Source: Cellulomonas wangsupingiae (lineage in GTDB: Bacteria > Actinomycetota > Actinomycetes > Actinomycetales > Cellulomonadaceae). From it: a stretch of 64,000 nucleotides of DNA. The notes below the pieces were generated by a model that was not told the DNA's origin, did no database searches, and worked only from the letters and a program-made list of their open reading frames with translations. Positions 17,301 through 26,900 of this stretch are shown here, piece by piece. The stretch spans positions 3,782,001 to 3,846,000 of the forward strand of contig NZ_CP101989.1 of NCBI RefSeq assembly GCF_024508275.1. Reading direction: 5' to 3'. Both the position numbers and the translations under genes were made by a program. Numbering within the stretch: position 1 is the first letter of the stretch; each line of letters opens with the position of its first letter.

Positions 17301-17498
17301 ATCGAGAGGTACGTGCCCGCGCTGCCGCTGAGTCGTGAGGAGCAGCAGCGGAGGCGGTTGCTGCGGACCGTCGGGGCGTATCGGATGATCATCGGGCAGC
17401 CGCGGCAGGACGACCTGGTGCGGTACGTCGGGGAGGACGTGGAGTGGTTGCGGGTGGATCTGACACCGCCGCGCACAGAGCACGAGAACACGGCATGA
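14352..17498 (+). CDS. Superfamily 2 helicase/translocase, third gene of the operon
   Basis: A 1048-residue SF2 ATPase. Walker A is VADEVGLGKTMVA (Lys48), the Walker B variant is VILDEFQRF (Asp262, Glu263), motif III is LLLSATPYKMY (about 297), and motifs V/VI are STSVGQEGLDF and QREGRVHRYKG (about 919-928). Between the two RecA lobes is a 550-residue insertion, far longer than in ordinary helicases and probably a DNA- or partner-binding module. I start at 14352 because it overlaps the PLD stop (ATGA). It would translocate on DNA and license cutting by the PLD protein. Confidence 0.88.
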   Translation: MTPETEQILASLKDFQRDTVDHVFRRLWLDDDRVKRFLVADEVGLGKTMVARGVIARTVEHVRTAGKRVDIVYICSNAQIARQNLSRLNVVNAAEMRHADRLTLLPKVIRDLRGQDVNFVSFTPGTSFKVGYSGGKAEERVLLYWMLAEAWGTDALRPRRWKRFFQGGMQLENFESELDWFDRSTLDAEFCHAFGETVATATGPEGGPLRTEIEECVQGFNYLRGKPNDALHNRRYRLIGTLRRLVARAAVDHLEPDLVILDEFQRFKDLLDGADDEGAQLANAIFDHQDAKVLLLSATPYKMYTLPDEPEGDDHYRDFVRTTTFLAGEERARVVERELRMMREALVSGGDSARAREARDRVQNELRRVMCRTERLASTPDRDGMLVEKQLPRVELTADDLRGWRTFDGVARAADRRDVFEYWRSSPYPLNLMERGSYQVRTKFQAAAERQDPSLVAALDGAPGLLAWDDVRAYRRVDPGNAKLRGLFADVLDRGAWRLAWLPPALRYYELSGAYAEPALQTFTKRLVFSAWSVVPKAIAVLTSYEAERRTVEASGDDRTYDDRPVTPPLQFRVTGERPAGMPALALLYPALALARAGDPLEVARSEGVLPLTAERLREVVGGRVSALLARLPDAEVASERVDQAWYWAAPFLLDEVVCGDEHAPLRPAMSGWGTDDDDHESRLATHVRLAQDVRSQALGRRPDDLVEVLTSLAIAGPGVTSLRALSRVAGGATALADPLVRDHAFHVAQGLRSLFNKPEIIALLRSTEDDTYWRTVLDHAADGCLQAVLDEYVHMLVESEGQQDTAPLERVRVVAETVVDALSTRAAPNAVDDIQVADGQIRVTDHRMSAHFAARFGRAQTDDKTAMRESTVRAAFNSPFRPFVLASTSVGQEGLDFHTYSHAVVHWNLPGNPVDLEQREGRVHRYKGHAVRKNAAALHGDAALGVEDDPWVGVFEAALAGRGDDACDIEPFWVCTRPGGAVIERYVPALPLSREEQQRRRLLRTVGAYRMIIGQPRQDDLVRYVGEDVEWLRVDLTPPRTEHENTA

Positions 17499-18050
17499 CT
17501 GAGGTTTGATGATGCGGCCAAGCACATGACCATTCCGGGGCACACGACGCGGCGACGCGGGCGCCTACGAACGGCCATGCGCCCGGACGGGTCCAGGCGG
17601 GCTCAGCGGGCCCCCGGGCGCCTCGGCGTCGAGTACGGGACCAAGCTCCAAGCCCCCGAAGCGGCCTCGGCTCCCCTCCGGAAACGGATGGACCGATGTG
17701 GTTCGTCCCCCTGCATCGGCCCCAGTGCGGCGTTCACCGGCCCGCGAGGCGGATTCACCCGGACAAACTGCGCCGAACGCGATCGGCATGCGGCGACCGG
17801 TCAGACACACTCGCTACAGTGGGCGACGCTCATGCGCATGGTGACGGATCGAGGTACAGATGCACGCGCCTTGGTGCTCAAATGACTCTGCCTCGCACCT
17901 ACACCCGAAGCATCAACTGCTCCCCCTGCCGATGGAGGTCAGAGCGCCGGGTGGGAGTGCGCCCCAAGCACCGCCCGCCGGGGCGACGCCTATCGATTCG
18001 TGGTTCCCGAAGCGCGGCCTGTCGGCCGGCCTGGGACATGGTTAACCGGC
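17499..18050. other. Intergenic region between the two defence operons
   Basis: About 550 bases with no convincing gene. Short ORFs on both strands have poor codon patterns. A modest hairpin (CGGGCGC, 14-base loop, GCGCCCG) lies at 17558-17585, 60 bases after the helicase stop, and may end its transcript. Base composition is slightly lower in GC toward 18000. A promoter for the next operon must lie here, but I see no clear -35/-10. Confidence 0.45.
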
Positions 18051-21000
18051 ATGCAGATCATCGATAACGTCAACGAATTGCTCGGAGACAACCTGAGGGA
18101 CACATTGCGTCCCGGCTCTCGACTGCGCGTCGCCGCCGCAACCTTTTCGATATTCGCATTCGAGGCTCTCCGTGACGAGCTGGAGAAACTCGACGAGTTC
18201 CAGTTTGTGTTCTCGTCTCCGGTGTTCACCGACGTGGCAGTCGAGGGCTCTACCGCGCATGAGCGCCGCCAGTTCTTCATTCCCCCGCGAGGTCTCGGCG
18301 AGGCATCTCTGCATGGATCTGAGTTCGAGGTTCGCCTTCGAAACCGACTAACCCAACGCGCCATCGCCCGTGAATGTGCCGAGTGGCTCCGCCGGAAGGC
18401 CCGGTTCCGGTCCAATCGCACCGGCCGCCCGATGCAGCAGTTCGCGGTGGTTGACGACAGCCCCGCGTACGCACCGCTCCAAGGTTTTACCGCGGCCGAC
18501 CTAGGCTTCGAGCAAAGCGACGCCGTCTCTAGCCTCACGATGAAAGTCGGGGCGCCACAAGCAGCCCAGTACGCTGCGACATTCGACGCGATCTGGAACG
18601 ATCCCGCTCAGGTCGACGACGTCACTTCGGCCGTATACGACCATATCCGTCAAGCCTTCGCCGAGAACTCGCCGGCGCGCATCTACTTCCTGATCCTCTT
18701 CAACGTGTTTGCTGAGTTTCTCGAGGACATGTCCGAGGACGCGATGCCGAACGACGACGTCGGCCATCGTGACAGCCAGGTGTGGCAGTCGCTATACAAC
18801 TTCCAACACGATGCTGCTGTCGGCATCATTAACAAGCTCGAGGCGTACAGCGGGTGCATCCTCGCCGACAGCGTCGGCCTCGGGAAGACATTCACAGCAC
18901 TAGCCGTCATCAAGTACTACGAATTGCGTAACAAATCCGTCCTGGTGCTGGCACCAAAGAAGCTTGCGGACAACTGGACGACGTACACCCGCAACTACAC
19001 GACGAACCTGTTCGCCGCGGACCGCCTGAATTACGATGTCCTCGCGCATACGGATCTGAGCCGCGACCGGGGCGAGAGCCTGGGTATGGACCTGTCCCGG
19101 GTCAACTGGGGCAACTACGACCTGGTCGTCATCGACGAGTCGCACAACTTCCGCAACGCTGCGGAACAGCTCGACCGTGAGACGCGTTACCAGCGCCTCA
19201 TGCGCAAGGTCATCCGCGAGGGCGTCAAGACCAAGGTCCTCATGCTCTCGGCGACGCCGGTGAACAACCGGTTCAACGACCTGAAGAGCCAGCTCCAGCT
19301 CGCATACGAGGGCGAGTCGGAGCAGCTCGCGAGCAAGCTTCCGATCACCGGTACGATCGACGCGATCTTCCGGCAGGCGCAGAAGGCGTTCAACGAGTGG
19401 TCGGAGCTGCCGCCGGAGCAGCGCACGACGACGGAGATCCTGCGCCGTCTGGACTTCGACTTCTTCGAGATCCTCGACGCGGTGACGATCGCCCGCTCGC
19501 GCAAGCACATTCAGACGTTCTACGACACGAGTGATATCGGGGCGTTCCCGCAGCGTCTCCAGCCGGAGTCGTTGCGGCCGGCGCTCACGGACCTGCCGGA
19601 TGCCCCGACGTACGAGGAGCTGTACGACCTGCTCGCGTCGTTGAACCTCGCGGTCTACACGCCCATGGAGTACGTCCACGCGAGCGCGCGCGCCAAGTAC
19701 GAAGAGCGCTACGGCGGCGACACCGGTATCAACCGGGCCGGCGGCTCGATGGCGAACATCGGCCAGGCGTCGCGCGAGCGCGGGATTCAAAGGCTGATGA
19801 CGGTCAACCTGCTCAAGCGTCTGGAGTCCTCGGTCGAGGCATTCCGACTGACGCTCGGCAAGGTGCGGACGACGATCGGCGACGCGATCCGCACCGTTGA
19901 TCTCCACGGCACCACGGTCACCGACTTGGGTATGGGCTTCGCCGACGTGAGCGAGGACGACGACGTGGACGTCCCGACATCATCGACCGTCGGCCGGAAG
20001 GTGCAAATCGACCTCGCGGACATGGACACGCTGTCGTGGCGGCGGAACCTCGACGCCGACGTCCAAGTGCTCGACCTGATCCTCGCGGCGATCGCGCCGA
20101 TCACCCCGGACCACGACACGAAGCTCCAAACGCTCGCGGAGCGCCTCCGCGCCAAGCAGGACCGCCCGCTGAACGCCGGCAACCGCAAGGCGATCATCTT
20201 TACCGCCTTCGCGGACACAGCCGACTACCTGTACCGGAACCTCGTCCCACTCGTCGCGGACCTGCGCCTGAGCTTCGCCGCAGTTTCTGGCTCCGGCGAT
20301 CCTCGCACCACGCTTGGCCGTAAGGGCCGTGAGGGCCTGGACTTCTCCGAGGTCCTGACCCTCTTCTCACCGCGCAGCAAGCACCGCGACATGGTGATGA
20401 AGGGCGACACCCGGGAGATCGACGTGCTCATCGGCACGGACTGTATCTCGGAGGGCCAGAACCTTCAGGATTGCGACTTCCTCGTCAACTACGACATCCA
20501 CTGGAACCCGGTCCGGATCATCCAGCGCTTCGGCCGCATCGACCGGATCGGGTCGACGAACGCGCAGATCCAGATGGTCAACTTCTGGCCGGACATTTCG
20601 CTCGACTCCTACATCAACCTGAAGGAGCGGGTCGAGAACCGGATGGTCATTGCCGACCTATCTGCAACGGCCGACGACAACATGCTCACCCAGGAGGCGT
20701 CGGACGCCGTCTTTCGTCGGGAGCAGCTGCGCCGCCTCCAGGACGAGGTCGTCGAGCTCGAGGATGTCCGCACGGGCGTCTCAATCACTGACCTCGGGCT
20801 CAACGAGTTCCGGATGGACCTTCTCGCGTACGTCAACGAGCACGGCCCGCTCGACGGCGTCCCGAAGGGCTTGCACGCGGTGGTGCCGGCGCGCCTCGAT
20901 CTAGGGCTACGACCGGGCGTGATCTTCGTGCTGCGCAACCTGACGGCGGACGAGCGCATCAACCGGGGCAACCGCCTGCATCCGCACTACCTGGTCTACC

Positions 21001-21317
21001 TGTCTGACGACGGTGAGGTGGTGGCGGACCACACCGAGGTGAAGCGCCTCCTCGACCTGGCACGCGCGGGCAGCCGTCCACACACGACGCCGGTCGACGC
21101 CGTCACGTCCGTTTTCAATGCGGCGACGGAGGACGGCGCCCGCATGGGCCATTACTCCGACCTCCTCACCACGGCCATCGAGTCGATCATCGGCAAGGCT
21201 GCCGAGTCGGACGTCGACTCGCTGTTCTCCGCCGGCCCCACAACGGCACTCACGTCGGAGATCCGGGGACTGGACGACTTCGAGCTCATCGCCTTCCTGG
21301 CAGTTGTCGATGGTTGA
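18051..21317 (+). CDS. SNF2-like helicase with N-terminal PLD-like domain
   Basis: A 1088-residue protein. The N-terminal 150 residues (LRPGSRLRVAAATFSIFAFE, then HERRQFFIPP) resemble the PLD-like domain found before some SNF2 helicases, but no complete HKD motif is visible, so it may only bind DNA. Helicase motifs are Walker A ILADSVGLGKTFTA (Lys279), DESH (362-365), MLSATPVNNRFNDL, TDCISEGQNLQ and QRFGRIDRIG (825 on). I chose ATG 18051 rather than an in-frame GTG at 18000, because known relatives begin near this point and the upstream codons are atypical. First gene of an expanded type III-like restriction operon. Confidence 0.85.
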   Translation: MQIIDNVNELLGDNLRDTLRPGSRLRVAAATFSIFAFEALRDELEKLDEFQFVFSSPVFTDVAVEGSTAHERRQFFIPPRGLGEASLHGSEFEVRLRNRLTQRAIARECAEWLRRKARFRSNRTGRPMQQFAVVDDSPAYAPLQGFTAADLGFEQSDAVSSLTMKVGAPQAAQYAATFDAIWNDPAQVDDVTSAVYDHIRQAFAENSPARIYFLILFNVFAEFLEDMSEDAMPNDDVGHRDSQVWQSLYNFQHDAAVGIINKLEAYSGCILADSVGLGKTFTALAVIKYYELRNKSVLVLAPKKLADNWTTYTRNYTTNLFAADRLNYDVLAHTDLSRDRGESLGMDLSRVNWGNYDLVVIDESHNFRNAAEQLDRETRYQRLMRKVIREGVKTKVLMLSATPVNNRFNDLKSQLQLAYEGESEQLASKLPITGTIDAIFRQAQKAFNEWSELPPEQRTTTEILRRLDFDFFEILDAVTIARSRKHIQTFYDTSDIGAFPQRLQPESLRPALTDLPDAPTYEELYDLLASLNLAVYTPMEYVHASARAKYEERYGGDTGINRAGGSMANIGQASRERGIQRLMTVNLLKRLESSVEAFRLTLGKVRTTIGDAIRTVDLHGTTVTDLGMGFADVSEDDDVDVPTSSTVGRKVQIDLADMDTLSWRRNLDADVQVLDLILAAIAPITPDHDTKLQTLAERLRAKQDRPLNAGNRKAIIFTAFADTADYLYRNLVPLVADLRLSFAAVSGSGDPRTTLGRKGREGLDFSEVLTLFSPRSKHRDMVMKGDTREIDVLIGTDCISEGQNLQDCDFLVNYDIHWNPVRIIQRFGRIDRIGSTNAQIQMVNFWPDISLDSYINLKERVENRMVIADLSATADDNMLTQEASDAVFRREQLRRLQDEVVELEDVRTGVSITDLGLNEFRMDLLAYVNEHGPLDGVPKGLHAVVPARLDLGLRPGVIFVLRNLTADERINRGNRLHPHYLVYLSDDGEVVADHTEVKRLLDLARAGSRPHTTPVDAVTSVFNAATEDGARMGHYSDLLTTAIESIIGKAAESDVDSLFSAGPTTALTSEIRGLDDFELIAFLAVVDG

Positions 21318-22029
21318 GCCCGTCGAATCCATCCCTGCCCTGTGGCAGTGGCCGCCCCGAGCAGCCTTCGGCCGCCCCATCCCGAAGTCGAAGTTCTACG
21401 AGCGCGCTGCCGTCTCCACGCGCGTCCGTGAACTCTTCGTCGACCAGATCGCTCAGATCATCTGGGCGTTCAAGCTCAGTCCGACCACGGTCGGCCTCGC
21501 CGCGACGGACGCGATCCCGGAGATCGACGTTCTGGAGATCACCCTCAAGCCTGATGTCGACGACGTGTCCGACGACCTCCTGACGGTGCTCAACCGCGCG
21601 ATCCCGGCGCCCCTCCTCCTGGAGATCCGCCGCCACCCGGCGGTTGGGGCCGGCGGAGACGCCCAACGCCTGACCGCGACTCCGACGAAGGACCGCCGTA
21701 CGACGTTCGTGTCAACGCCGTGGCTCCCGTCGCCTGCGGAGCGCTCCCCGCTCCCACCCGCGCTCGACCTCGCAGGGCTCCATACCGCCCTGCTCGCCCC
21801 TTTGATGCCCCACGCGGTGCGCCCTGGCGAGTCCCTCGCCGAGTTGGCGGAGCGCGCCGGCGTGATCCGTGTCCTCGAGCGTGAGATAGCCACCCTCCGA
21901 CGCCGCGTGCGCGCGGAGAGGCAGTTCAACCGGCGCGCCGAGATCAACCGCACCTTGCGCGAGCGCACCGCCGCGCTCACCGCCCTGACCACTACCCCCA
22001 CTTCAGAGGAGTCCCCGTGGAGAAGCTGA
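21310..22029 (+). CDS. DUF4391 family protein of the type III-like operon
   Basis: A 239-residue protein. The N-terminal half carries the pattern I associate with DUF4391: PKSKFYERA, then RELFVDQIAQIIWAFKLSP, IDVLEITLK and APLLLEIRR. The C-terminal half is helical with a probable coiled coil (VIRVLEREIATLRRRVRAER). ATG 21310 overlaps the helicase end by 8 bases; longer in-frame forms run inside the helicase gene. Its own end overlaps the methyltransferase start. The family is, to my knowledge, found beside type III-like methyltransferase genes. The biochemical role is unknown; a linker between helicase and methyltransferase is one guess. Confidence 0.8.
   Translation: MVEPVESIPALWQWPPRAAFGRPIPKSKFYERAAVSTRVRELFVDQIAQIIWAFKLSPTTVGLAATDAIPEIDVLEITLKPDVDDVSDDLLTVLNRAIPAPLLLEIRRHPAVGAGGDAQRLTATPTKDRRTTFVSTPWLPSPAERSPLPPALDLAGLHTALLAPLMPHAVRPGESLAELAERAGVIRVLEREIATLRRRVRAERQFNRRAEINRTLRERTAALTALTTTPTSEESPWRS
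22006..22012 (+). promoter_or_regulatory. Shine-Dalgarno that fixes the methyltransferase start
   Basis: AGAGGAG lies 5 bases before GTG 22017. This favours the GTG over the in-frame ATG at 22032. Confidence 0.55.
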
Positions 22030-23918
22030 GAATGCACTCCCCTGACCTCACCCAGGCGAACATCGACAGCATCGCCGCGCTCTTCCCGACGGTCGTCACT
22101 GAGACGCGGACGTGTACCGACATCTCAGGGGCCCACACCCACTCTCGCGATTGCTACGTCAAGGCGGTCGACTTCGACCTGCTGCGCCAAGAGCTCTCGG
22201 ACCGCGTTGTCGATGGCCCACAGGAGCGCTATCAGCTCGACTGGCCAGGGAAGCGCGAGGCGCTGTTCGTAGCGAACGCACCCATTGCCAAGACCCTGCG
22301 CCCGGCGCGCGAAGAGTCCGTTGATTTCGACACGACAAAGAACGTCTTCATCGAAGGCGACAACCTGGATGTGCTTAAGCTCCTTCAAGAGAGCTACCTC
22401 GGCAAGGTGAAACTGATCTACATCGACCCGCCGTACAACACGGGAAACGACTTCATCTACGATGATGACTTCGCCGAGTCGACCAACGAGTACCTCGAGC
22501 GATCGGGCCAAGTGGCCGCGGGCGGACGACTCGTCGCCAACCCAGAGGCCAACGGGAGGTTCCACTCCGACTGGCTGAGCATGATGTATCCGCGCCTGAA
22601 GCTCGCTCGCGATCTCCTCGCTGAGAACGGCGCGATCTTCATGTCGATCGACGACAACGAAGTCGACAGCCTGAAGGCACTCGCTTCCGAGGTGTTCGGT
22701 GCGACAAACTTCGTCGCTCAAATCATCTGGCAGAAGGTTTACGCGCCGAAGAACAGCGCTCAGTGGTTCTCCGAGGACCACGACTACATCGTCGTCTTCG
22801 CGCGCAACAAGGCGGCGTTCTCGCTGAACCGGCTCCCCCGCACCGCAGAGATGGAGGCGCGGTACAAGAACCCGGATAATGATCCCCGCGGCCCATGGAA
22901 GGCCGCGGACATGTCGGCTCGTAATCGATATGATGCCGGCGTCTATGCGGTGACGACACCCTCCGGGCGCCTCATCCCCGGGCCGCCGACCGGCCGCTAT
23001 TGGGTGATCGATGAGGCACGCTTTCGAGCCCTCGATGCCGACCGTCGCATCTGGTGGGGGACTGACGGTTCAAACGCGCCCGCCGTGAAGAAATTCCTGA
23101 GTGAGGTCGCCGCGGGGCGGACACCGCAGACTTTGTGGCCGTACGACGAGGTCGGGCACACGCAGGACGCCAAGAAGACTCTCCTAAAGTACGTCCCGTT
23201 CCAGCACACGGAGAATGTCCTCAACTCCGTGAAGCCGGTTCAACTACTCCAGCGGGTTCTCCAGCTCGCCACCCGCCCGGACACGCACGACATCGTCCTG
23301 GACTTCTTTGGTGGCAGCGCCACGACTGCTCACGCCGTCCTGGAGCAGAACAGGACCGACGGTGGAAACCGCTCGTTCATCAGCGTCACATTCAACGAGC
23401 CCCTGCCAAAGCCCGAGCCCACCTTCGGCACGATCTTCGAGATGGGCACCGAGCGGATCCGGAACGTCGCTGCCGAGATCACGGCCGAACTTGCGACGTC
23501 CGGTGCCGTCGACACAGGTTTCCGCGTCCTGCGGGTCGACTCGACCAACATCGCCGACACGCTCCACACCGCCGATGGAACCGACCAGTTGACACTCGAC
23601 CTGACCGCCGACTCGATCAAGGCCGACCGATCCGGTGAGGACCTGCTGTTCGAGGTGCTCCTCACTTGGGGTCTCGCCATGGATCTGCCGATCGAGCCGA
23701 TCATGCTCGGGAGCGCACGGGCATTCGATGTCGACTCCGGAACCCTCGTCGCCTGCTTCGCCTCAGCGGTCGAAGACTCCGTCGTGCGAGCAGCAGCCGA
23801 GCGCAAGCCGCTGCGGGTCGTCTTTCTCGACTCAAGCTTCAGCGACGACGCGAGTCGCATCAACGCCGAGCAGATCTTCCGTGAAGTTTCGCCCGACACC
23901 GAGTTCAAGGTGATCTGA
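22017..23918 (+). CDS. Type III-like N6-adenine DNA methyltransferase (Mod)
   Basis: A 633-residue enzyme of the beta class: motif IV comes first (IYIDPPYNTG, Asp137-Tyr140) and the SAM-binding motif I late (LDFFGGSATTAHA, 429-438). DPPY with this order is typical of type III Mod subunits such as EcoP15I, which set the recognition sequence and methylate adenine on one strand. Its length suits a Mod with a target-recognition region between the motifs (about 200-400). It overlaps the DUF4391 end and, as TGATG, the restriction subunit start. Motifs are complete, so I expect an active enzyme. Confidence 0.92.
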   Translation: MEKLRMHSPDLTQANIDSIAALFPTVVTETRTCTDISGAHTHSRDCYVKAVDFDLLRQELSDRVVDGPQERYQLDWPGKREALFVANAPIAKTLRPAREESVDFDTTKNVFIEGDNLDVLKLLQESYLGKVKLIYIDPPYNTGNDFIYDDDFAESTNEYLERSGQVAAGGRLVANPEANGRFHSDWLSMMYPRLKLARDLLAENGAIFMSIDDNEVDSLKALASEVFGATNFVAQIIWQKVYAPKNSAQWFSEDHDYIVVFARNKAAFSLNRLPRTAEMEARYKNPDNDPRGPWKAADMSARNRYDAGVYAVTTPSGRLIPGPPTGRYWVIDEARFRALDADRRIWWGTDGSNAPAVKKFLSEVAAGRTPQTLWPYDEVGHTQDAKKTLLKYVPFQHTENVLNSVKPVQLLQRVLQLATRPDTHDIVLDFFGGSATTAHAVLEQNRTDGGNRSFISVTFNEPLPKPEPTFGTIFEMGTERIRNVAAEITAELATSGAVDTGFRVLRVDSTNIADTLHTADGTDQLTLDLTADSIKADRSGEDLLFEVLLTWGLAMDLPIEPIMLGSARAFDVDSGTLVACFASAVEDSVVRAAAERKPLRVVFLDSSFSDDASRINAEQIFREVSPDTEFKVI

Positions 23919-26900
23919 TGCGGCTCCAGTTCAAGGTCCAGGACTACCAGACTGCCGCCGTAGACGCCGTCCTTGAGTGCTTCGCCGGTCAGCCGAAGTC
24001 GTCAGGTGTGGAATACCGGGTCGACCCGGGTCGGCGCGCTCCAGCCTCAGGCACGCGCGTCGATACGGCGTATGTTCCGATCGCGTCCGGTGGTCAGGGC
24101 GAGCTGGTGCTCTCGGGTGTGCAGAGCAAGTTGGCTGAGCCGGAGGCTCCGGACTCTGGTTTCCGCAACGCCGAAATTGCCTTGCCAAAGGACGTGCTCC
24201 TGGGAAACATCCGGGCCGTGCAGAGCGGCGTCCCGCTGCTCACAAGGTCGACCAGCCTCATCGACTCGGGCGCGGCCAGGGGTGCACCGAATCTCGACGT
24301 CGACATGGAGACTGGAACCGGGAAGACCTACGTCTACATCAAGACAATGATGGAACTGAACCGGCGGTACGGCTGGAGCAAGTTCATCGTTGTCGTGCCG
24401 TCGATCGCGATCCGCGAGGGCGTCCTGAAGTCGTTCGCGGTCACGGCCGACCACTTCCAGCAGGAGTACGGCACCAAGCCGCGCGCGTTCGTCTACAACT
24501 CGTCGCGGCTGCACGAGGTCGAGGCCTTCTCGTCGAGCCCGGGCGTCCAGGTGATGATCATCAACATCCAAGCGTTCAACGCGACCGGCAAGGACGCACG
24601 CCGCATCTACGAGGCGCTCGACGACTTCCAGTCGCGCCGCCCGATCGATGTGATCGCGGCCAACCGCCCGATCGTCATCATCGACGAACCGCAGAAGATC
24701 GGTGCCGCGAAGTCGCTCGAGGCACTCTCCCGGTTCAACGCCCTCGCCGTCTTGCGGTACTCGGCGACGCACAAGGTGCAGCACAACCTCGTGCACCGGC
24801 TCGACGCCGTAGACGCGTACAACGACAAACTCGTGAAGCGCATTGCTGTTCGCGGCATCACGGTCAAGGGCCTCGCCGGCTCGACGGCGTACCTGTACGT
24901 CGACACGATCGAGGTGCGCAAGGCCGCCAAGCCGCGCGCCCGCGTCGAGGTTGAGGTGCAAGGCAAGACCGCCATCACGCGCAAGGTGATCTGGGTCGAG
25001 CAGGGCACGAACCTCCACGACCGCTCGAACGGCATCGAAGCGTACAAGGGCCTGTTCGTCACCGACATCGATGCCGTCCGCGACGTCATCGAGCTCTCGA
25101 ACGGCGATGTCGTCGTCGCGGGCCAACTCGCAGATCGCGACGTCACCGAGCAGACGAAGCGGCGCATTCAGATCCGAGAGGTCATCCACGCGCACCTGGA
25201 GAAGGAGCGGCAGCTCTTCCTCCAGGGCATCAAGGTCCTCTCACTGTTCTTCATCGACGAGGTCGCAAAGTACCGGGATTACGACCGAGAGGATACAAAG
25301 GGCGAGTACCAGCGCGTCTTCGAGGAGGAGTACGCGCGCGCAGTCGATGACTTCCTGCAGGCGCTCGACCTCACCGGGGAGGATGCGGCGTACCGCGCGC
25401 ACCTGGAGTCGATCGACGTCTCGACGACCCACGCCGGCTACTTCTCGATCGACAAGAAGGGGCGCCAAGTCGACCCGTCCGTCGCCAAGAGCGGCGATGA
25501 GAAGGGAAACTCGACCGATACGTCGGCCTACGATCTGATTCTGAAGGAGAAGGAACGTCTCCTCTCCTTCGCGGAACCGGTGCGGTTCCTTTTCTCGCAC
25601 TCCGCACTGCGTGAGGGATGGGACAACCCGAACGTCTTCGTGATGGGGATGCTCAAGAAGTCGGATAACACCATCTCGCGCCGCCAGGAGATCGGGCGCG
25701 GCCTGCGCCTCGCCGTCGACCAGCACGGCAATCGGCAAGACAAGGAGGCCGTCGGCGAGGAGCGCGTCCACGAGATCAACGAGCTCACGGTCGTAACGGA
25801 CGAGTCCTACACCGACTTCGTCGCCGGGCTCCAGAAGGAGATCTCCGAGGCCACTTCCAACCGGCCGCGCAAGGCGGACGAAAAGTACTTCCTGGGCAAG
25901 ATTGTCACGGTGGACGGCGCGGACTCGCTCATCGAGAAGTCTCTCGCTCGAGAAATCTACAAGTACCTTCTCAAGAACGACTACATCGCCAACGACGACA
26001 CCATCACTGACAGGTACCGTGAGGCACGCGAGGCGGACATCCTCGCCCCTGCGAGCGGCGAGCTGGCGAGCCTCATCCAGTCCATCGTTCCGCTGATCGA
26101 CGTCGTCGCCCGCGGCCTGCCTGACCCCACCGACGGCCGCAAGCCCAAGAAGATCCCGCTCAACGACGCGAACTTCCGACGGAAGGAGTTTCAGGAACTC
26201 TGGAAGCGGATCAACCACAAAGCTGTCTACCGGGTCGAGTTCGACTCGGATGAGCTCATCCGCAAGTGCGTCGACCACCTGAACAAGAATCTCCGGGTAG
26301 CTCCGCTGCAATACGTCGTCGAGTCAGGACTCCAGTCGTCGACGCTCGACGCCGACGACCTGCATTCGGGGGAGGGTTTCCGGCGCAGCGCCAGCAGCAC
26401 CCACACCGAGATTTCTGCGCACTCCCGGGTGAAGTACGATCTTCTCGGAGAGATCGCCGAGAAGACCCAACTCACCCGGCGCACGTGCGCAGCGATCCTT
26501 CAGGGGATCTCGGTGGCCACGTTCAGCTTATACCGGGCGAACCCGGAGCACTTCATCACCGAGACAGCTCGACTGATCAACGAGCAAAAGGCTACGGTGA
26601 TTATCGAGCACCTCACCTATGACACGCTCGATGATCGTTTCGAGTCCTCGATTTTTACGCAGAACCAAACGAAGCAAGACTTCAGCAGGGCGTCCAGAAA
26701 GCTCGACAAGCATGTGTACGAGTATGTCGTCACGGACTCCGGCGTCGAGCGAGATTTTGTTAACTTGCTCGACACTTCGAACGAGGTAGCTGTCTACGCG
26801 AAGCTTCCCCGCGGATTCTTCATCCCGACGCCGCTTGGCCCTTACAATCCCGACTGGGCCATCGCCTTCCACGAGGGCAGGGTGAAGCACATCTACTTCG

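Noticed and set aside
17526-17885. 119-codon plus-strand ORF in the gap between the defence operons
   Set aside because: Poor codon pattern, no ribosome site, no recognisable fold.
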